The notes below the pieces were generated by a model that was not told where the DNA came from, ran no database searches, and saw only the letters and a list, made by a program, of their open reading frames with translations. Shown here one piece after another: positions 17,262 to 26,375 of a stretch of 64,000 nt of DNA. Every line of letters starts with the position of its first letter. Within the stretch, counting starts at the first letter, position 1. A program made the translations under genes and the position numbers. Source of the stretch: Bacteroidota bacterium (GTDB lineage: Bacteria; Bacteroidota; Bacteroidia; Chitinophagales; Chitinophagaceae); NCBI GenBank assembly GCA_023386235.1, contig JAEWKC010000006.1, forward strand, positions 145,261 to 209,260, in the 5' to 3' direction.

Positions 17262-18119
17262 CTAAAATTGATTGATGACAGCTCTTACCGACTGTACATA
17301 ATGCCCGCCAAAAAGCAATGCATGCACAAGCAATGGATATAGCTGTGCATACGGCAAACGCTTTTCCCATCCCGGTTCCAGCGGATAAGCATTGCTATAC
17401 GCATTGTAAAATTCATTTTGAAAACCCCCGAAAAGTTTTGTCATCGCTATGTCCATTTCTCTGTGACCATAGTATACGGCAGGGTCGTAAATAGCGGCAT
17501 TGCCATCAATCGCTACCATAAAATTGCCCGACCATAAGTCTCCATGTAGAAAAGAAGGAGCCTCCAATGGAAAGATATTTTTTAATTCTTTACAGAAAGA
17601 TTCAGCGCTTTTTACATCGTTGGTATTTATACTTTTTTGGTTGAATAATGCTTCGATTAAAGGCATAATGCGCATTTCAGCGTAGAACGCGTGCCAGACA
17701 TCACTGATCGTATTTTTCTGTGCCAGGCTGCCTATGTAATTATCATTGTGCCAGCCAAAGTGTTCCTGTGGTATATGATGCATGGTTGCGAGCGCTGCAC
17801 CAAAGTTTCCCCAAAAAGCTTGTGCGGGTTTTCCTTTTTCTATCCAATCCATCAGTATGAATTGATTATCTGCTGCAATACCTGTATGAATAACCGCAGG
17901 AACGCTGCCGGAAAAAAAATTCTGTAAAGCATTTAATCCTTCCTTTTCCTTCTCGAACATTTGAGGAAAGCGACTATGGTTATTTACTTTCAAAAAGAAT
18001 TTCTTTTTTGGTGCCTGCAGGCAGTACGCATGGTTGATATCGCCGCCATGCACAGAGCGAAAACTTTTAATGTCTTCATCAATGAAGTGTAATATAGCAT
18101 CTATGTTCATTGTGTGCAT
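17262..18119 (-). CDS. fructosamine kinase / ketosamine-3-kinase family protein
   Basis: 285 residues of the protein-kinase-like fold. Key features are the catalytic loop FLHGDLWSGNFM, the metal-binding YDPAVYYGHREMD, and an N-terminal GGDINHAYCL nucleotide loop followed by FFLKVN (ATP-binding Lys). These define the fructosamine kinase group, which phosphorylates sugar adducts on proteins or free amines so they decompose. A choline or aminoglycoside kinase-like role is the alternative. Starts at ATG 18119 or 18110. No functional partner is adjacent. Confidence 0.88.
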   Translation of the reverse strand: MHTMNIDAILHFIDEDIKSFRSVHGGDINHAYCLQAPKKKFFLKVNNHSRFPQMFEKEKEGLNALQNFFSGSVPAVIHTGIAADNQFILMDWIEKGKPAQAFWGNFGAALATMHHIPQEHFGWHNDNYIGSLAQKNTISDVWHAFYAEMRIMPLIEALFNQKSINTNDVKSAESFCKELKNIFPLEAPSFLHGDLWSGNFMVAIDGNAAIYDPAVYYGHREMDIAMTKLFGGFQNEFYNAYSNAYPLEPGWEKRLPYAQLYPLLVHALLFGGHYVQSVRAVINQF

Positions 18120-18125
18120 ATTACT

Positions 18126-18150
18126 AAAAACGCAGGTAAAAACCTGTGTT
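18126..18150 (-). terminator. terminator after the outer membrane protein gene
   Basis: A 9-bp stem (arms 18129-18137 and 18142-18150, one G-U pair) with a four-base loop, followed by TTTTT on the minus strand. It lies 25 bases past the stop of the gene ending at 18175. Confidence 0.65.
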
Positions 18151-18174
18151 GTAAAAATAATTTTTTGCTTTTGT

Positions 18175-18732
18175 TTATTTCAACCTGAATCTATATCCAA
18201 CGGATACGCCAATAGGAAGAAATTCATTCTGAAACTCCACTCCATGATTATTTTTCAGATAGGTTCTGTATTCTTCAGGCTCATCTCCGCGAACAGGCAC
18301 ATTCAATGCTATGGAAAGATAATTTTTCCTGATGCCGCCTCCTACATACCAATCTACTCCGGCACCAAATGTGGGGCCGTAAAATGCTTTGTTCAGGTTA
18401 GTCATATTCTTTACTATTACGGTAGAGTTATTGCCATACATCGCAGTTACAAAAGGTACTACGGCAGCCGTTTCATTAACGAAAAAGCGGCCTTTTAGTC
18501 CGGCATTATAACTAAAGCCCATAAGGTTATAGCCACCTCCGGCAAATATGCCGATGTTTTTTTGAGGATAGAAAAGAAGATTGGCGCCTATGGTTCCGTA
18601 GTCAAAGCCGATACCCACCCCAAGATTTAATTTTTCTGTTGTAGGGTCGGTAAGGTCGGTAGCCATGATTTGAGCATTGGCATAAAAGATGCCGGCTGCA
18701 ATAAACAGCAGAATTGCATAAATTTTTTTCAT
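18175..18732 (-). CDS. probable outer membrane beta-barrel protein
   Basis: 185 residues with a signal peptide (MKKIYAILLFIAAGIFYANAQ, cleavage after NAQ likely). The mature part alternates hydrophobic and polar residues in short strands (VGIGFDYGTIGANLLFYP, FAGGGYNLMGF, FGAGVDWYVGGGIRKNYLSIALNV) and ends in ...GVSVGYRFRLK, close to the aromatic-terminated final strand of small beta-barrels. No named family was recognised. It is downstream of no operon partner and has its own terminator. Confidence 0.7.
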   Translation of the reverse strand: MKKIYAILLFIAAGIFYANAQIMATDLTDPTTEKLNLGVGIGFDYGTIGANLLFYPQKNIGIFAGGGYNLMGFSYNAGLKGRFFVNETAAVVPFVTAMYGNNSTVIVKNMTNLNKAFYGPTFGAGVDWYVGGGIRKNYLSIALNVPVRGDEPEEYRTYLKNNHGVEFQNEFLPIGVSVGYRFRLK

Positions 18733-18878
18733 AAAATTTTTTTAGATAAGAGAATAATTGTTTTGCTATATAAAAGTAAAATCAAAAACAATAATTTCCA
18801 AAAAAAATATAAAACTGTGTTCTTAATGATATTTTTTTTGTATAGCTTTTCAAGCCATCAAAAAGGAGGATAGAATTT

Positions 18879-19835
18879 TTATTTACTTATTTTAAAACAC
18901 CATCTGTTGAGCTTCCCTTCAAAATCAAATGGTGTGGTAGCTTTGGTAATATCTTTTATGTCAGAAGCTTGAATATTTGTTCTGTCTATTTCAAACCTGG
19001 TATAGTTGGTGCTAAAATAAATCACCCCATTTTTTGTTAATGCGCGAATACAGTCATTGATTAGTTCTGCGTGGTCTCGCTGAATTTCCAGAAAATCTTT
19101 CATTCGTTTGCTGTTGCTGAACGTGGGCGGGTCTATTACAACCAAGTCAAAGCTGTTGGGCTGTAGGGTTTTTAAGTATTGTTTTACATCGGCGTGTACA
19201 AAATGCGTTTTTTGCTTATCAGGAAAATTATTCAGCTTAAAGTTTTCTTCACTCCAGTTTAAATAGGTTTTAGATAAATCTACAGAGGTAACGCTGCGGG
19301 CATTTCCGGCCATTGCATATACTGAAAAAGAAGAGGTGTAGCAGAATAAATTTAGCACGTCTTTGCCTTCGCTTTCCTCCATCACCCTTTTTCTTGTGAT
19401 ACGATGGTCAAGAAATAAGCCTGTATCTAAATAATCGGTAAGGTTTACTTTAAAGTTCAGGTTATTTTCTTTTACAATAAATGAATGACTTTCTTCGTCC
19501 AATTTTTCGTACTGCGCTCCCGATTCTCTGTGCGACATTTTTTTTCTTTGTCTCACAAATACATTGTCCACGGGCTGCTGCAGAATATTTGCAATGCTTT
19601 GTATGCAGGCATTCAGCCACAGTTCGTGAGTGGCATCGTCCATGCCGTGCCTGCGGAGATATTCAGCTACGTAAATTTTATTATCATACAATTCTATACA
19701 GAATGGAAACTCCGGAAGATCATGATCGTAAACCCGGTAGCAGGAAACGTTTTGCCTTCTGGCCAATTTACTTTTATGTTTAAAAACTTTACTTAGCCGG
19801 TTTTCAAACATAATTATTTTACCGTCTGATTGCAT
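18879..19835 (-). CDS. rlmK: RlmK-type 23S rRNA m7G methyltransferase (stand-alone)
   Basis: 318 residues that align in pattern with the C-terminal half (RlmK) of E. coli RlmKL, which methylates G2069 of 23S rRNA at N7. Matching landmarks are FENRLSKV near the start, CYRVYDHDLPE, NLTDYLDTGLFLDHRI, the SAM loop LNLFCYTSSFSVYA, the acidic DLSKTYLNWSE and the catalytic-type IDPPTFSNSKRM. The THUMP plus RlmL half is absent, so the domain is encoded alone. ATG 19835 or 19811 may be used. It is divergent from prmA, another methyltransferase of the translation apparatus, with about 52 bases between starts. Confidence 0.9.
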   Translation of the reverse strand: MQSDGKIIMFENRLSKVFKHKSKLARRQNVSCYRVYDHDLPEFPFCIELYDNKIYVAEYLRRHGMDDATHELWLNACIQSIANILQQPVDNVFVRQRKKMSHRESGAQYEKLDEESHSFIVKENNLNFKVNLTDYLDTGLFLDHRITRKRVMEESEGKDVLNLFCYTSSFSVYAMAGNARSVTSVDLSKTYLNWSEENFKLNNFPDKQKTHFVHADVKQYLKTLQPNSFDLVVIDPPTFSNSKRMKDFLEIQRDHAELINDCIRALTKNGVIYFSTNYTRFEIDRTNIQASDIKDITKATTPFDFEGKLNRWCFKISK

Positions 19836-19887
19836 AATGCAAAAATCTTTTATTAATATTGAATATCAAAATAAGAATAATAAGCAC

Positions 19888-20706
19888 ATGCAGACATATA
19901 AAGAAGTGGTAATAGAAGAGATAGAGCCCCGGCAAATGGAGCTATTGATAGCACTGCTTACCATGGCGGGCTTTGAAGGGTTTGAAGAAAAGGAAAATTC
20001 TTTAAAAGCATATATAGCAGAAGCAGATTTTAATGAAGAAGAGTTACAGCAATTGGCTCAGCAGCATCATTTTACTACTGCGGTATACGATCAGCATGAA
20101 AGAAACTGGAACGTGGTATGGGAGTCTAACTTTCCACCGGTGCAAGTAGATAATTTTGTTGCGGTGAGGGCAGACTTTCATCCCTCAATAAAAAATGTGA
20201 CAAATGAAATCATCATTACTCCTAAAATGAGCTTTGGTACTGGCCATCATGCCACTACCTACATGATGATAGAAAAGATGAAGACTATAGATTTTTCAAA
20301 TAAATCGGTTTTTGATTTTGGTACCGGCACCGGTATATTGGCTATTCTGGCCGAGAAGCTGGGTGCTACAAAAATCTATGCCGTTGACAACGACGATTGG
20401 TCTATTGAAAATGCTAAAGAAAATATTCAGAAAAATAATTGTGTAAGAATAATCGTTGATAAAAGAAGCGACGCGCTGTCTGCCCAGAAATTTGATGTGA
20501 TCTTGGCCAATATTAATAAAAATGTTTTATTGGAAAATATGCACGCGCTGGCGCACCAGCTCAGCGATAACGGAATTTTAATCATGAGCGGATTATTAAA
20601 AGAGGATGAAAAAGATATATTAGAATCGGCGAGGCAGCAAAACCTTGTACATACAAGTATTGACCACAAATTGCAATGGATTGCACTGGTTTTTCGAAGA
20701 GACTGA
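19888..20706 (+). CDS. prmA: ribosomal protein L11 methyltransferase
   Basis: Trimethylates ribosomal protein L11 using SAM. From ATG 19888 (MQTYKEVVIEEIE) the protein has 272 residues; an ATG at 19837 would add 17 low-complexity residues and is less likely. It shows the N-terminal L11-recognition domain, PKMSFGTGHHATT, the SAM motif FDFGTGTGILAILAEKLGA, and ILANINKN, the PrmA version of the NPPY-type active-site segment. Divergently placed against rlmK, so regulation of the two could be shared. Confidence 0.94.
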   Translation: MQTYKEVVIEEIEPRQMELLIALLTMAGFEGFEEKENSLKAYIAEADFNEEELQQLAQQHHFTTAVYDQHERNWNVVWESNFPPVQVDNFVAVRADFHPSIKNVTNEIIITPKMSFGTGHHATTYMMIEKMKTIDFSNKSVFDFGTGTGILAILAEKLGATKIYAVDNDDWSIENAKENIQKNNCVRIIVDKRSDALSAQKFDVILANINKNVLLENMHALAHQLSDNGILIMSGLLKEDEKDILESARQQNLVHTSIDHKLQWIALVFRRD

Positions 20707-20797
20707 TTTTTTAACATAATTGATTTATAAATAACAAAATTAGAAATTTTACTTACATTTGTTCACTGGTCTAACAGAGTATAACCTAAAAAACTTT

Positions 20798-21487
20798 ATG
20801 CAAGAATTTTTATTACTTATATGTGCATACTTAATTGGTTCCATTCCTTCGGCAGTATGGATTAGCAGGCGTTTTTTCGGAATTGACATCAGAGATTACG
20901 GAAGTGGGAACGCGGGCGCTACCAATACCTTCAGGGTACTGGGAAAAAAATGGGGTACCATAGTGATGGTGATGGATGTGCTGAAAGGATTTCTGGCTAC
21001 TTCTCTTTTTATATTTCTTCCTAAATATGTGGGTGCCGATGCGGAGATAATAAGAGTAAACCTAATGATAGGTTTAGGGCTTGCTGCGGTATTGGGCCAT
21101 ATTTTTCCTATCTGGGCCAACTTTAAAGGAGGCAAAGGCGTGGCTACTTTATTCGGGATGGTCATAGCCATACAGCCTTTGGTGGCTTTATGCTGCGCTG
21201 TTGTGTTTCTGGTAGTGCTTTACCTTACGCGTTTTGTATCGCTTAGCTCTATACTTGCGGGTATTGCTTTCGCGGTTTTTATCCTCTTTATTTTTCAGGC
21301 AGAAGCTAAGTCTTATCGTATATTTTCCATAGCTGTGGCGTTATTAATTATTCTTACTCATCAAAAGAATATTACAAGACTCTTGCACGGTACCGAAAAC
21401 AAAGTACCGATACTCAAACATCGCGACAAACGTAAGAAAAGAAAAGAGCAAAACGAAGACGCTGAATCTGAAGAATCTAAAAACTAA
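20798..21487 (+). CDS. plsY: acyl-phosphate:glycerol-3-phosphate acyltransferase
   Basis: Inner membrane enzyme that acylates glycerol 3-phosphate using acyl-phosphate, the first step of phospholipid synthesis. About 229 residues from ATG 20798 with five hydrophobic segments. The three PlsY signature motifs are visible: GSIPSAVWI, GSGNAGATNTFR and GHIFPIWANFKGGKGVAT. The C-terminus carries an unusual acidic and lysine-rich tail of about 25 residues (KKRKEQNEDAESEESKN) after the last membrane segment. An in-frame TTG at 20759 is upstream, but the ATG gives the normal start. Confidence 0.95.
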   Translation: MQEFLLLICAYLIGSIPSAVWISRRFFGIDIRDYGSGNAGATNTFRVLGKKWGTIVMVMDVLKGFLATSLFIFLPKYVGADAEIIRVNLMIGLGLAAVLGHIFPIWANFKGGKGVATLFGMVIAIQPLVALCCAVVFLVVLYLTRFVSLSSILAGIAFAVFILFIFQAEAKSYRIFSIAVALLIILTHQKNITRLLHGTENKVPILKHRDKRKKRKEQNEDAESEESKN

Positions 21488-21599
21488 ATTCTCTCCATTT
21501 TTAAACTACAAAATATAAGGATTGTCCAAAAAATAATTTTTGGTATAGATATTGTTTTTCAAAAAAGAAAATAACTTTTAAAAAATTAAACAATTAAAT

Positions 21600-22418
21600 A
21601 TGAAGAAGTATATAATTGCATCACTTATAGGAGCATTTGCACTTGCGGGTTGTTCGCGCAATGCTATTACAGGCAGAAACCAGGCCAGCCTTATTTCTGA
21701 AAGTCAATTACACGAATTGGCTGCTACTCAATACAGACAATTTCTATCACAGAATCCGGTAGTTGGTCCTTCCGGCGCTATGAGCAAAGAGTATGCGGTA
21801 GTGCAGCGTGTAGGCACCAGAATTGCCAGCGCCATTACACAATACTTTACTCAGCAGGGATTGTCGGAAGAAGTAAAAGGATACAACTGGGAATTTAATT
21901 TAGTTCAGGGAAATGATATCAACGCGTTTTGTATGCCGGGCGGTAAAGTAGTGATCTATACAGGATTGTTGCCGGTAGCACAAAATGAAGCAGGATTAGC
22001 TGTAGTAATGGGGCATGAAATTGCACACGCAATTTTAAAACACGGTTCTGAAAGAATGAGCAGGGCGATGTATGCACAATACGGTGGACAAATTGCAGGC
22101 GCAGTTCTGGGCACGCAAAGTCAGGCGCTTGGCAATATCTTTAGCTCCATTTATTCACCGGTAGCTACTACCACTGTTATTTTACCCAACTCAAGAGCGC
22201 AGGAAAGCGAAGCAGATCGCTATGGTTTACGTTTTGCAGCTATGGCAGGATATAATCCTAACGAGGCTATTCCTTTCTGGACCAGAATGGCACAAGCCGG
22301 CGGCCAGTCTTCAACTCCTACAATTTTAAGATCGCATCCTACCAACGAGCAAAGAATAAGAGACCTTCAGAAAATAGTACCTGAAGCAATGAAATATTAC
22401 AGGCCAATTTCTAACTAA
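21600..22418 (+). CDS. M48 family zinc metalloprotease, lipoprotein
   Basis: 272 residues with a lipobox LAGC (Cys18) after a short signal. The zinc site is HEIAH at 139-143, with the downstream ligand in the ESEADRYGL segment near 202-210. This is the BepA/LoiP-like group of M48 proteases, which in Proteobacteria degrade or help fold outer membrane proteins. The N-terminal tether reads CSRNAITGRNQASLI, a common Bacteroidota form. It has its own promoter region (112 bases upstream are AT-rich without a gene) and a strong terminator follows. Confidence 0.92.
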   Translation: MKKYIIASLIGAFALAGCSRNAITGRNQASLISESQLHELAATQYRQFLSQNPVVGPSGAMSKEYAVVQRVGTRIASAITQYFTQQGLSEEVKGYNWEFNLVQGNDINAFCMPGGKVVIYTGLLPVAQNEAGLAVVMGHEIAHAILKHGSERMSRAMYAQYGGQIAGAVLGTQSQALGNIFSSIYSPVATTTVILPNSRAQESEADRYGLRFAAMAGYNPNEAIPFWTRMAQAGGQSSTPTILRSHPTNEQRIRDLQKIVPEAMKYYRPISN

Positions 22419-22437
22419 GTATAAAGGTCATATACAA

Positions 22438-22468
22438 AAAAAGCTGTCGATAATTTCGACAGCTTTTT
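22438..22468 (+). terminator. terminator after the M48 protease gene
   Basis: A 13-bp perfect stem (arms 22438-22450 and 22456-22468) with loop TAATT and a T run closing the second arm. Its A-rich first arm lets it also serve the convergent fatty acid hydroxylase gene that ends at 22479. Confidence 0.9.
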
Positions 22469-22478
22469 ATGTAGAAAA

Positions 22479-23156
22479 TTATTGTTGTTTATCAGTCTTC
22501 TTCTCAAACATTAACTGCTGCACTTTTTCCTTATCTTCTTTTTCTTTTTTTAAGTCGAACATAGTTCCGAAAATCCTGTCCCAAAAAGTATTACTTACGC
22601 CAAAGCCCAGATCTTCATCTTTGTAATGATGCAGATGATGATTGCGCCATAAAGCTTTCATGCCTTTGGGAGGCGCAAACGCGTGTATGGCATAATGCAT
22701 AGAGGCATAAAGCAAATAGCCTAAAATAAATCCGGGGAAGAAAGCCCACGCCATTTCGCGCATAAACAAATAGAAAATACCGAATATCAATGAAGAAAGA
22801 ATAATGCTGGGTACGGGAGGCATAAAAAGGCGTTGCCTGTCTCTGGGGTAATGATGATGATTGCCATGCATAATGTAGGCAACTTTCTGTAAAGTAGGAT
22901 TTTTAACCTTCATGTGAAAGATATACCTGTGTGCAAAATATTCAAACAATGTCCAAAAACCCATCGCTATAAAAAAGATAAGAAGAACTTTGCCCCATGT
23001 ATACCCGATAACCGTATGAGCTCTGTAAAGCATATAAATAATAATGGGAATATACATACCCCAAATGATAGCGGGGTGACCTTTGGTAAGCAATTCTAAA
23101 TATTTGTTTTCAAAAAGTCTGGCTTGCCCTTTATTATGAATCTTTTCAAATTGCAT
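22479..23156 (-). CDS. fatty acid hydroxylase / sterol desaturase family membrane protein
   Basis: 225 residues with about four membrane helices. The His clusters of the diiron hydroxylase superfamily are present: HRYIFH, HGNHHHYPRD, HYAIH and NHHLHHY. The pattern (HxxxxH, then HHxxP, then NHHxxHH) is closest to the fatty acid 2-hydroxylase group, which in Bacteroidota is thought to hydroxylate sphingolipid or other acyl chains. No sphingolipid genes are nearby, so the substrate is not established. The C-terminus is Lys/Glu-rich and soluble. Confidence 0.9.
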   Translation of the reverse strand: MQFEKIHNKGQARLFENKYLELLTKGHPAIIWGMYIPIIIYMLYRAHTVIGYTWGKVLLIFFIAMGFWTLFEYFAHRYIFHMKVKNPTLQKVAYIMHGNHHHYPRDRQRLFMPPVPSIILSSLIFGIFYLFMREMAWAFFPGFILGYLLYASMHYAIHAFAPPKGMKALWRNHHLHHYKDEDLGFGVSNTFWDRIFGTMFDLKKEKEDKEKVQQLMFEKKTDKQQ

Positions 23157-23384
23157 AAAAAATGTTTTGTTGACTGATACAAATTTACACTCAAAAAATC
23201 AATGCCCGAAATTAACCGGATCATTTTTTTTAAAACAATACTTCATTGCTGAATGCCAATATAGTTGATGCATAGGCAGAAATAACAAAATTATACCAAC
23301 GGAAAATATTTATTTTACTGATTATATTTTTAAAATTGATAAATTCGCAGTTTATATGCTTGTAAAACGTATAGCCGAAATAAA

Positions 23385-24815
23385 ATGAAGTTGTTGCATA
23401 AATACACACTCTTTATAAGTCTGATTATTGGTTTCGGAATTTTATTTTCCAACTGTGCAGTTATCGTACCTCCGGGCGGGGGGCCTAAAGATAGTTTGCC
23501 TCCCAATCTTATTTCATCAACACCGGGTGATTCTTCTGTTAACTTTACAGGAAAAAAAATTGAACTGATTTTTGATGAATATATAACCGTTGAAAATGCG
23601 CAGCAAGAACTGATTGTGTCGCCAACCGTACAGACTATGCCGCTTGTTTCCAGCTATCTTGAGAAAATCACTATTGAATTCAAAGAACCTCTTGAACCTA
23701 ACACTACTTATTCTTTTAACTTTGGCAAGTCTATAAAAGATGCCAATGAAGGCAATCCTTATCAGGATTATACGTATGCGCTAAGCACCGGGAATGTACT
23801 GGATACGGGCACTATCAGCGGCAGAGTAGTATTGGCAGAGACCGGTCTGGCCGACTCTACCATGTTAGCAGTATTGTATACAGACCTGTCTGATACGGCT
23901 ATTTATAAGAATATGCCCAGATACTATACCCGCTTAGATTCTGCCGGTAATTTCGAATTTAATTTCTTACCCCAAAATATTCCTTTCCATTTATTTGCGG
24001 TAGAAAACAGTTATATGAGAAATTACGCTGATTCTACCAAGTTGTTTGCTTATTACGGAAATACGATTACCGCCAGCCAAACAGACTCTGTACCTTTGGT
24101 ATTGTATGCTTACAGAGAATTTGAAGATGTAGGGAGACCGAGACGTATAACGGAAAATCAGCTCAAAAAACAACGCGAAGAAGACGCCAAAAAGCCATTA
24201 ACCGTTGCGGTTTCAGCAAAGAATGAAGCGCAAAGTCTTTTGGATGATTTGTATATCAATTTTTCAAAACCATTGCGTACGCTTGACGCTGCGGCAATTA
24301 CACTTACCGATACCAATAATGTGCCCGTAAGAGATTATACCATTGAAAAAAGCAGGCTCGACTCTAACTATTCTTCTTTTGCATTAAAACGCACCTGGCC
24401 CGAAGATGCGCACTATATACTTATTGTGCCGCCGGAAGCAGCTGTGGATAGCTTTGATGTGCGATTGACCAAGGCGGATACCACTCTTTTTAAAACAAAA
24501 ACAGAAAGGGAGTACGCGTCGTTTACCATGACTTTTCCTGATGTGGACATGAGCCTTAACCCTGTGGTTTTATTATTTAAGAACAATACGATTGTAGATT
24601 CTATGAAGATAGGAGAGGATAAAAGAATTATCAGGAGCCGTTACGAGCCGGGCGAATACGAGATGCGCATTTTGTACGATACAAACAATAATATGCGCTG
24701 GGATCCGGGCAGCTATTCAAGGCGCACTCAGCCGGAAATGGTTGTTACACACAAAAAAGTCATAGCCATCAGGGCAAACTGGGAAAACGAAATAGAAATT
24801 TTTATTAATCAATAA
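23385..24815 (+). CDS. lipoprotein with Ig-like (SbsA-type) domain
   Basis: 476 residues with a lipoprotein signal ending in FSNC (Cys at about 24), followed by the segment AVIVPPGGGPKD seen in many Bacteroidota surface lipoproteins. An N-terminal SbsA-type Ig-like domain (about 38-130: PPNLISSTPGDSSVNFTGKK, IELIFDEYI, then YSFNFGKSIKDANEGN) is followed by beta-rich modules, including a second Ig-like repeat near 270-370. It is probably an envelope-anchored protein; no enzymatic motif is seen. recR begins 17 bases downstream. Confidence 0.85.
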   Translation: MKLLHKYTLFISLIIGFGILFSNCAVIVPPGGGPKDSLPPNLISSTPGDSSVNFTGKKIELIFDEYITVENAQQELIVSPTVQTMPLVSSYLEKITIEFKEPLEPNTTYSFNFGKSIKDANEGNPYQDYTYALSTGNVLDTGTISGRVVLAETGLADSTMLAVLYTDLSDTAIYKNMPRYYTRLDSAGNFEFNFLPQNIPFHLFAVENSYMRNYADSTKLFAYYGNTITASQTDSVPLVLYAYREFEDVGRPRRITENQLKKQREEDAKKPLTVAVSAKNEAQSLLDDLYINFSKPLRTLDAAAITLTDTNNVPVRDYTIEKSRLDSNYSSFALKRTWPEDAHYILIVPPEAAVDSFDVRLTKADTTLFKTKTEREYASFTMTFPDVDMSLNPVVLLFKNNTIVDSMKIGEDKRIIRSRYEPGEYEMRILYDTNNNMRWDPGSYSRRTQPEMVVTHKKVIAIRANWENEIEIFINQ

Positions 24816-24832
24816 TTTGTACTTTTAGCAGT

Positions 24833-25453
24833 ATGCAGTTATCTTCTTCTTTATTGGAAAATGCGGTGAACGAATTTGCAAAATTGCCGGGTATTGGAAA
24901 AAAAACAGCGTTGAGGCTGGTTTTGCATTTATTAAAACAGGAAAAAGAAGAGGTTGGCGTATTCGCTGAAACTATACGCAAAATGCGCGAGGGTATTCAG
25001 TTTTGTAAACGATGCCACAACATAAGCGATGGAGAACTTTGCTCTATTTGTACCAATACAATGCGCCGGCAAAATGTAATATGTGTGGTAGAAAATATTC
25101 GGGATGTAATTGCTATAGAAAGCACGCAACAGTTTAACGGTACTTACCACGTATTAGGCGGTGTGATATCTCCGCTGGATGGCGTTGGTCCGGATAATCT
25201 TACTATCGACTCATTGATTGACAGAGTCCGGCAGGAGGAGCCGGAGGAATTGATCTTTGCCTTGAACCCTAATATTCAGGGCGATACAACTATTTACTAT
25301 ATCCAGAAAAAGCTGGGCCCCAATCCCTGCAAAATCACTACTGTAGCCCGGGGCATTGCGTTTGGTGGCGAGTTGGAATATGCCGATGAAATTACTCTTG
25401 CCAAAAGCCTCGCCAACCGTTTGCCGATAGAGAATTATATGAAATCACTATAA
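24833..25453 (+). CDS. recR: recombination protein RecR
   Basis: 206-residue component of RecFOR, which loads RecA at gaps. It shows the helix-hairpin-helix LPGIGKKTALRLVLHLL, the four-Cys zinc finger (CKRCHN...CSIC), the Toprim domain with VVENIRDVIAIE, and a C-terminal ATP-like segment VARGIAFGGELEYADE. Standard length. It lies 17 bases after the Ig-like lipoprotein gene and so may be co-transcribed. Confidence 0.97.
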   Translation: MQLSSSLLENAVNEFAKLPGIGKKTALRLVLHLLKQEKEEVGVFAETIRKMREGIQFCKRCHNISDGELCSICTNTMRRQNVICVVENIRDVIAIESTQQFNGTYHVLGGVISPLDGVGPDNLTIDSLIDRVRQEEPEELIFALNPNIQGDTTIYYIQKKLGPNPCKITTVARGIAFGGELEYADEITLAKSLANRLPIENYMKSL

Positions 25454-25582
25454 AGCTTTTACAACACAGGAGATAATTCTGATTCGAGAGGAATTTATTG
25501 TTATTTACGAAAACGTTTTAATTGCTTCTGTAGCAATAAATGAAAATTATTATTAATAATTCATTATTTTCGCAACTAATAA

Positions 25583-26338
25583 ATGCATTCAGTGGAAAAA
25601 CTTGTTATCATACCTACCTACAATGAAAAAGAAAATATTGAAAATATCATTAACTATGTTTTCAATATGCATGCAGGATACCACATTCTTGTGATTGACG
25701 ATGGTTCGCCCGATGGTACCGCGCAAATTGTGCAGGGCCTAATCAATAATATATATACCGATGAGCTGTTTATGCTGCAGCGTTCGGGCAAACTGGGTTT
25801 AGGCACGGCTTACATAACAGGTTTTAAATGGGCTTTAGAAAAAGGCTATCAGTACATTTTTGAAATGGATGCTGATTTTTCTCATAATCCTGATGACCTG
25901 GAAAGATTGTATAAAGCATGTAAGGAAGATGGTGCGGATATGGCCATTGGCAGCCGGTACGTAAAAGGGGGAAGTATTGAAAACTGGCCTTTAGAGCGCA
26001 AAATTTATTCCCGCGGCGGAGCCATTTATACCAAAATGATTACCTGGAGCCCTATCAATGATCAGACTGCAGGTTTTATCTGTTATTCACGCAAAGTATT
26101 AGATACAATTGATTTGGATGCTATTACGTATGTAGGCTACGCTTTTCAGGTAGAAATGAAATTTGCCGCCTGGAAATTAGGCTTCAAGATTGCAGAAGTA
26201 CCTATAACGTTCGTAGACAGACGCGCCGGCACCAGCAAGATGAGCAAAGGCATTATTAAAGAAGGCATCATTGGCGTATTGAAATTGCAGTATCAAAGCA
26301 TGTTTGGTAACTATCGTAAAAAGATAAGGAGAAAATAA
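25583..26338 (+). CDS. polyprenol-phosphate mannosyltransferase (GT2)
   Basis: 251-residue GT-A glycosyltransferase of family 2, DPM1-like. It has the nucleotide-binding start TYNEKENIE, VIDDGSPDGTA, the metal-binding DADFSHNP, and AIGSRYVKGG, and ends without the C-terminal membrane domain found in some homologues. It is expected to transfer a sugar from GDP-mannose (or a related donor) to a polyprenyl phosphate at the cytoplasmic membrane for later glycan transfer. A TATTTTCG -7-like element is centred near 25568. Confidence 0.92.
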   Translation: MHSVEKLVIIPTYNEKENIENIINYVFNMHAGYHILVIDDGSPDGTAQIVQGLINNIYTDELFMLQRSGKLGLGTAYITGFKWALEKGYQYIFEMDADFSHNPDDLERLYKACKEDGADMAIGSRYVKGGSIENWPLERKIYSRGGAIYTKMITWSPINDQTAGFICYSRKVLDTIDLDAITYVGYAFQVEMKFAAWKLGFKIAEVPITFVDRRAGTSKMSKGIIKEGIIGVLKLQYQSMFGNYRKKIRRK

Positions 26339-26375
26339 TTGCCATTGAATAGTTATTACTCGCTTTAACTAGCCC

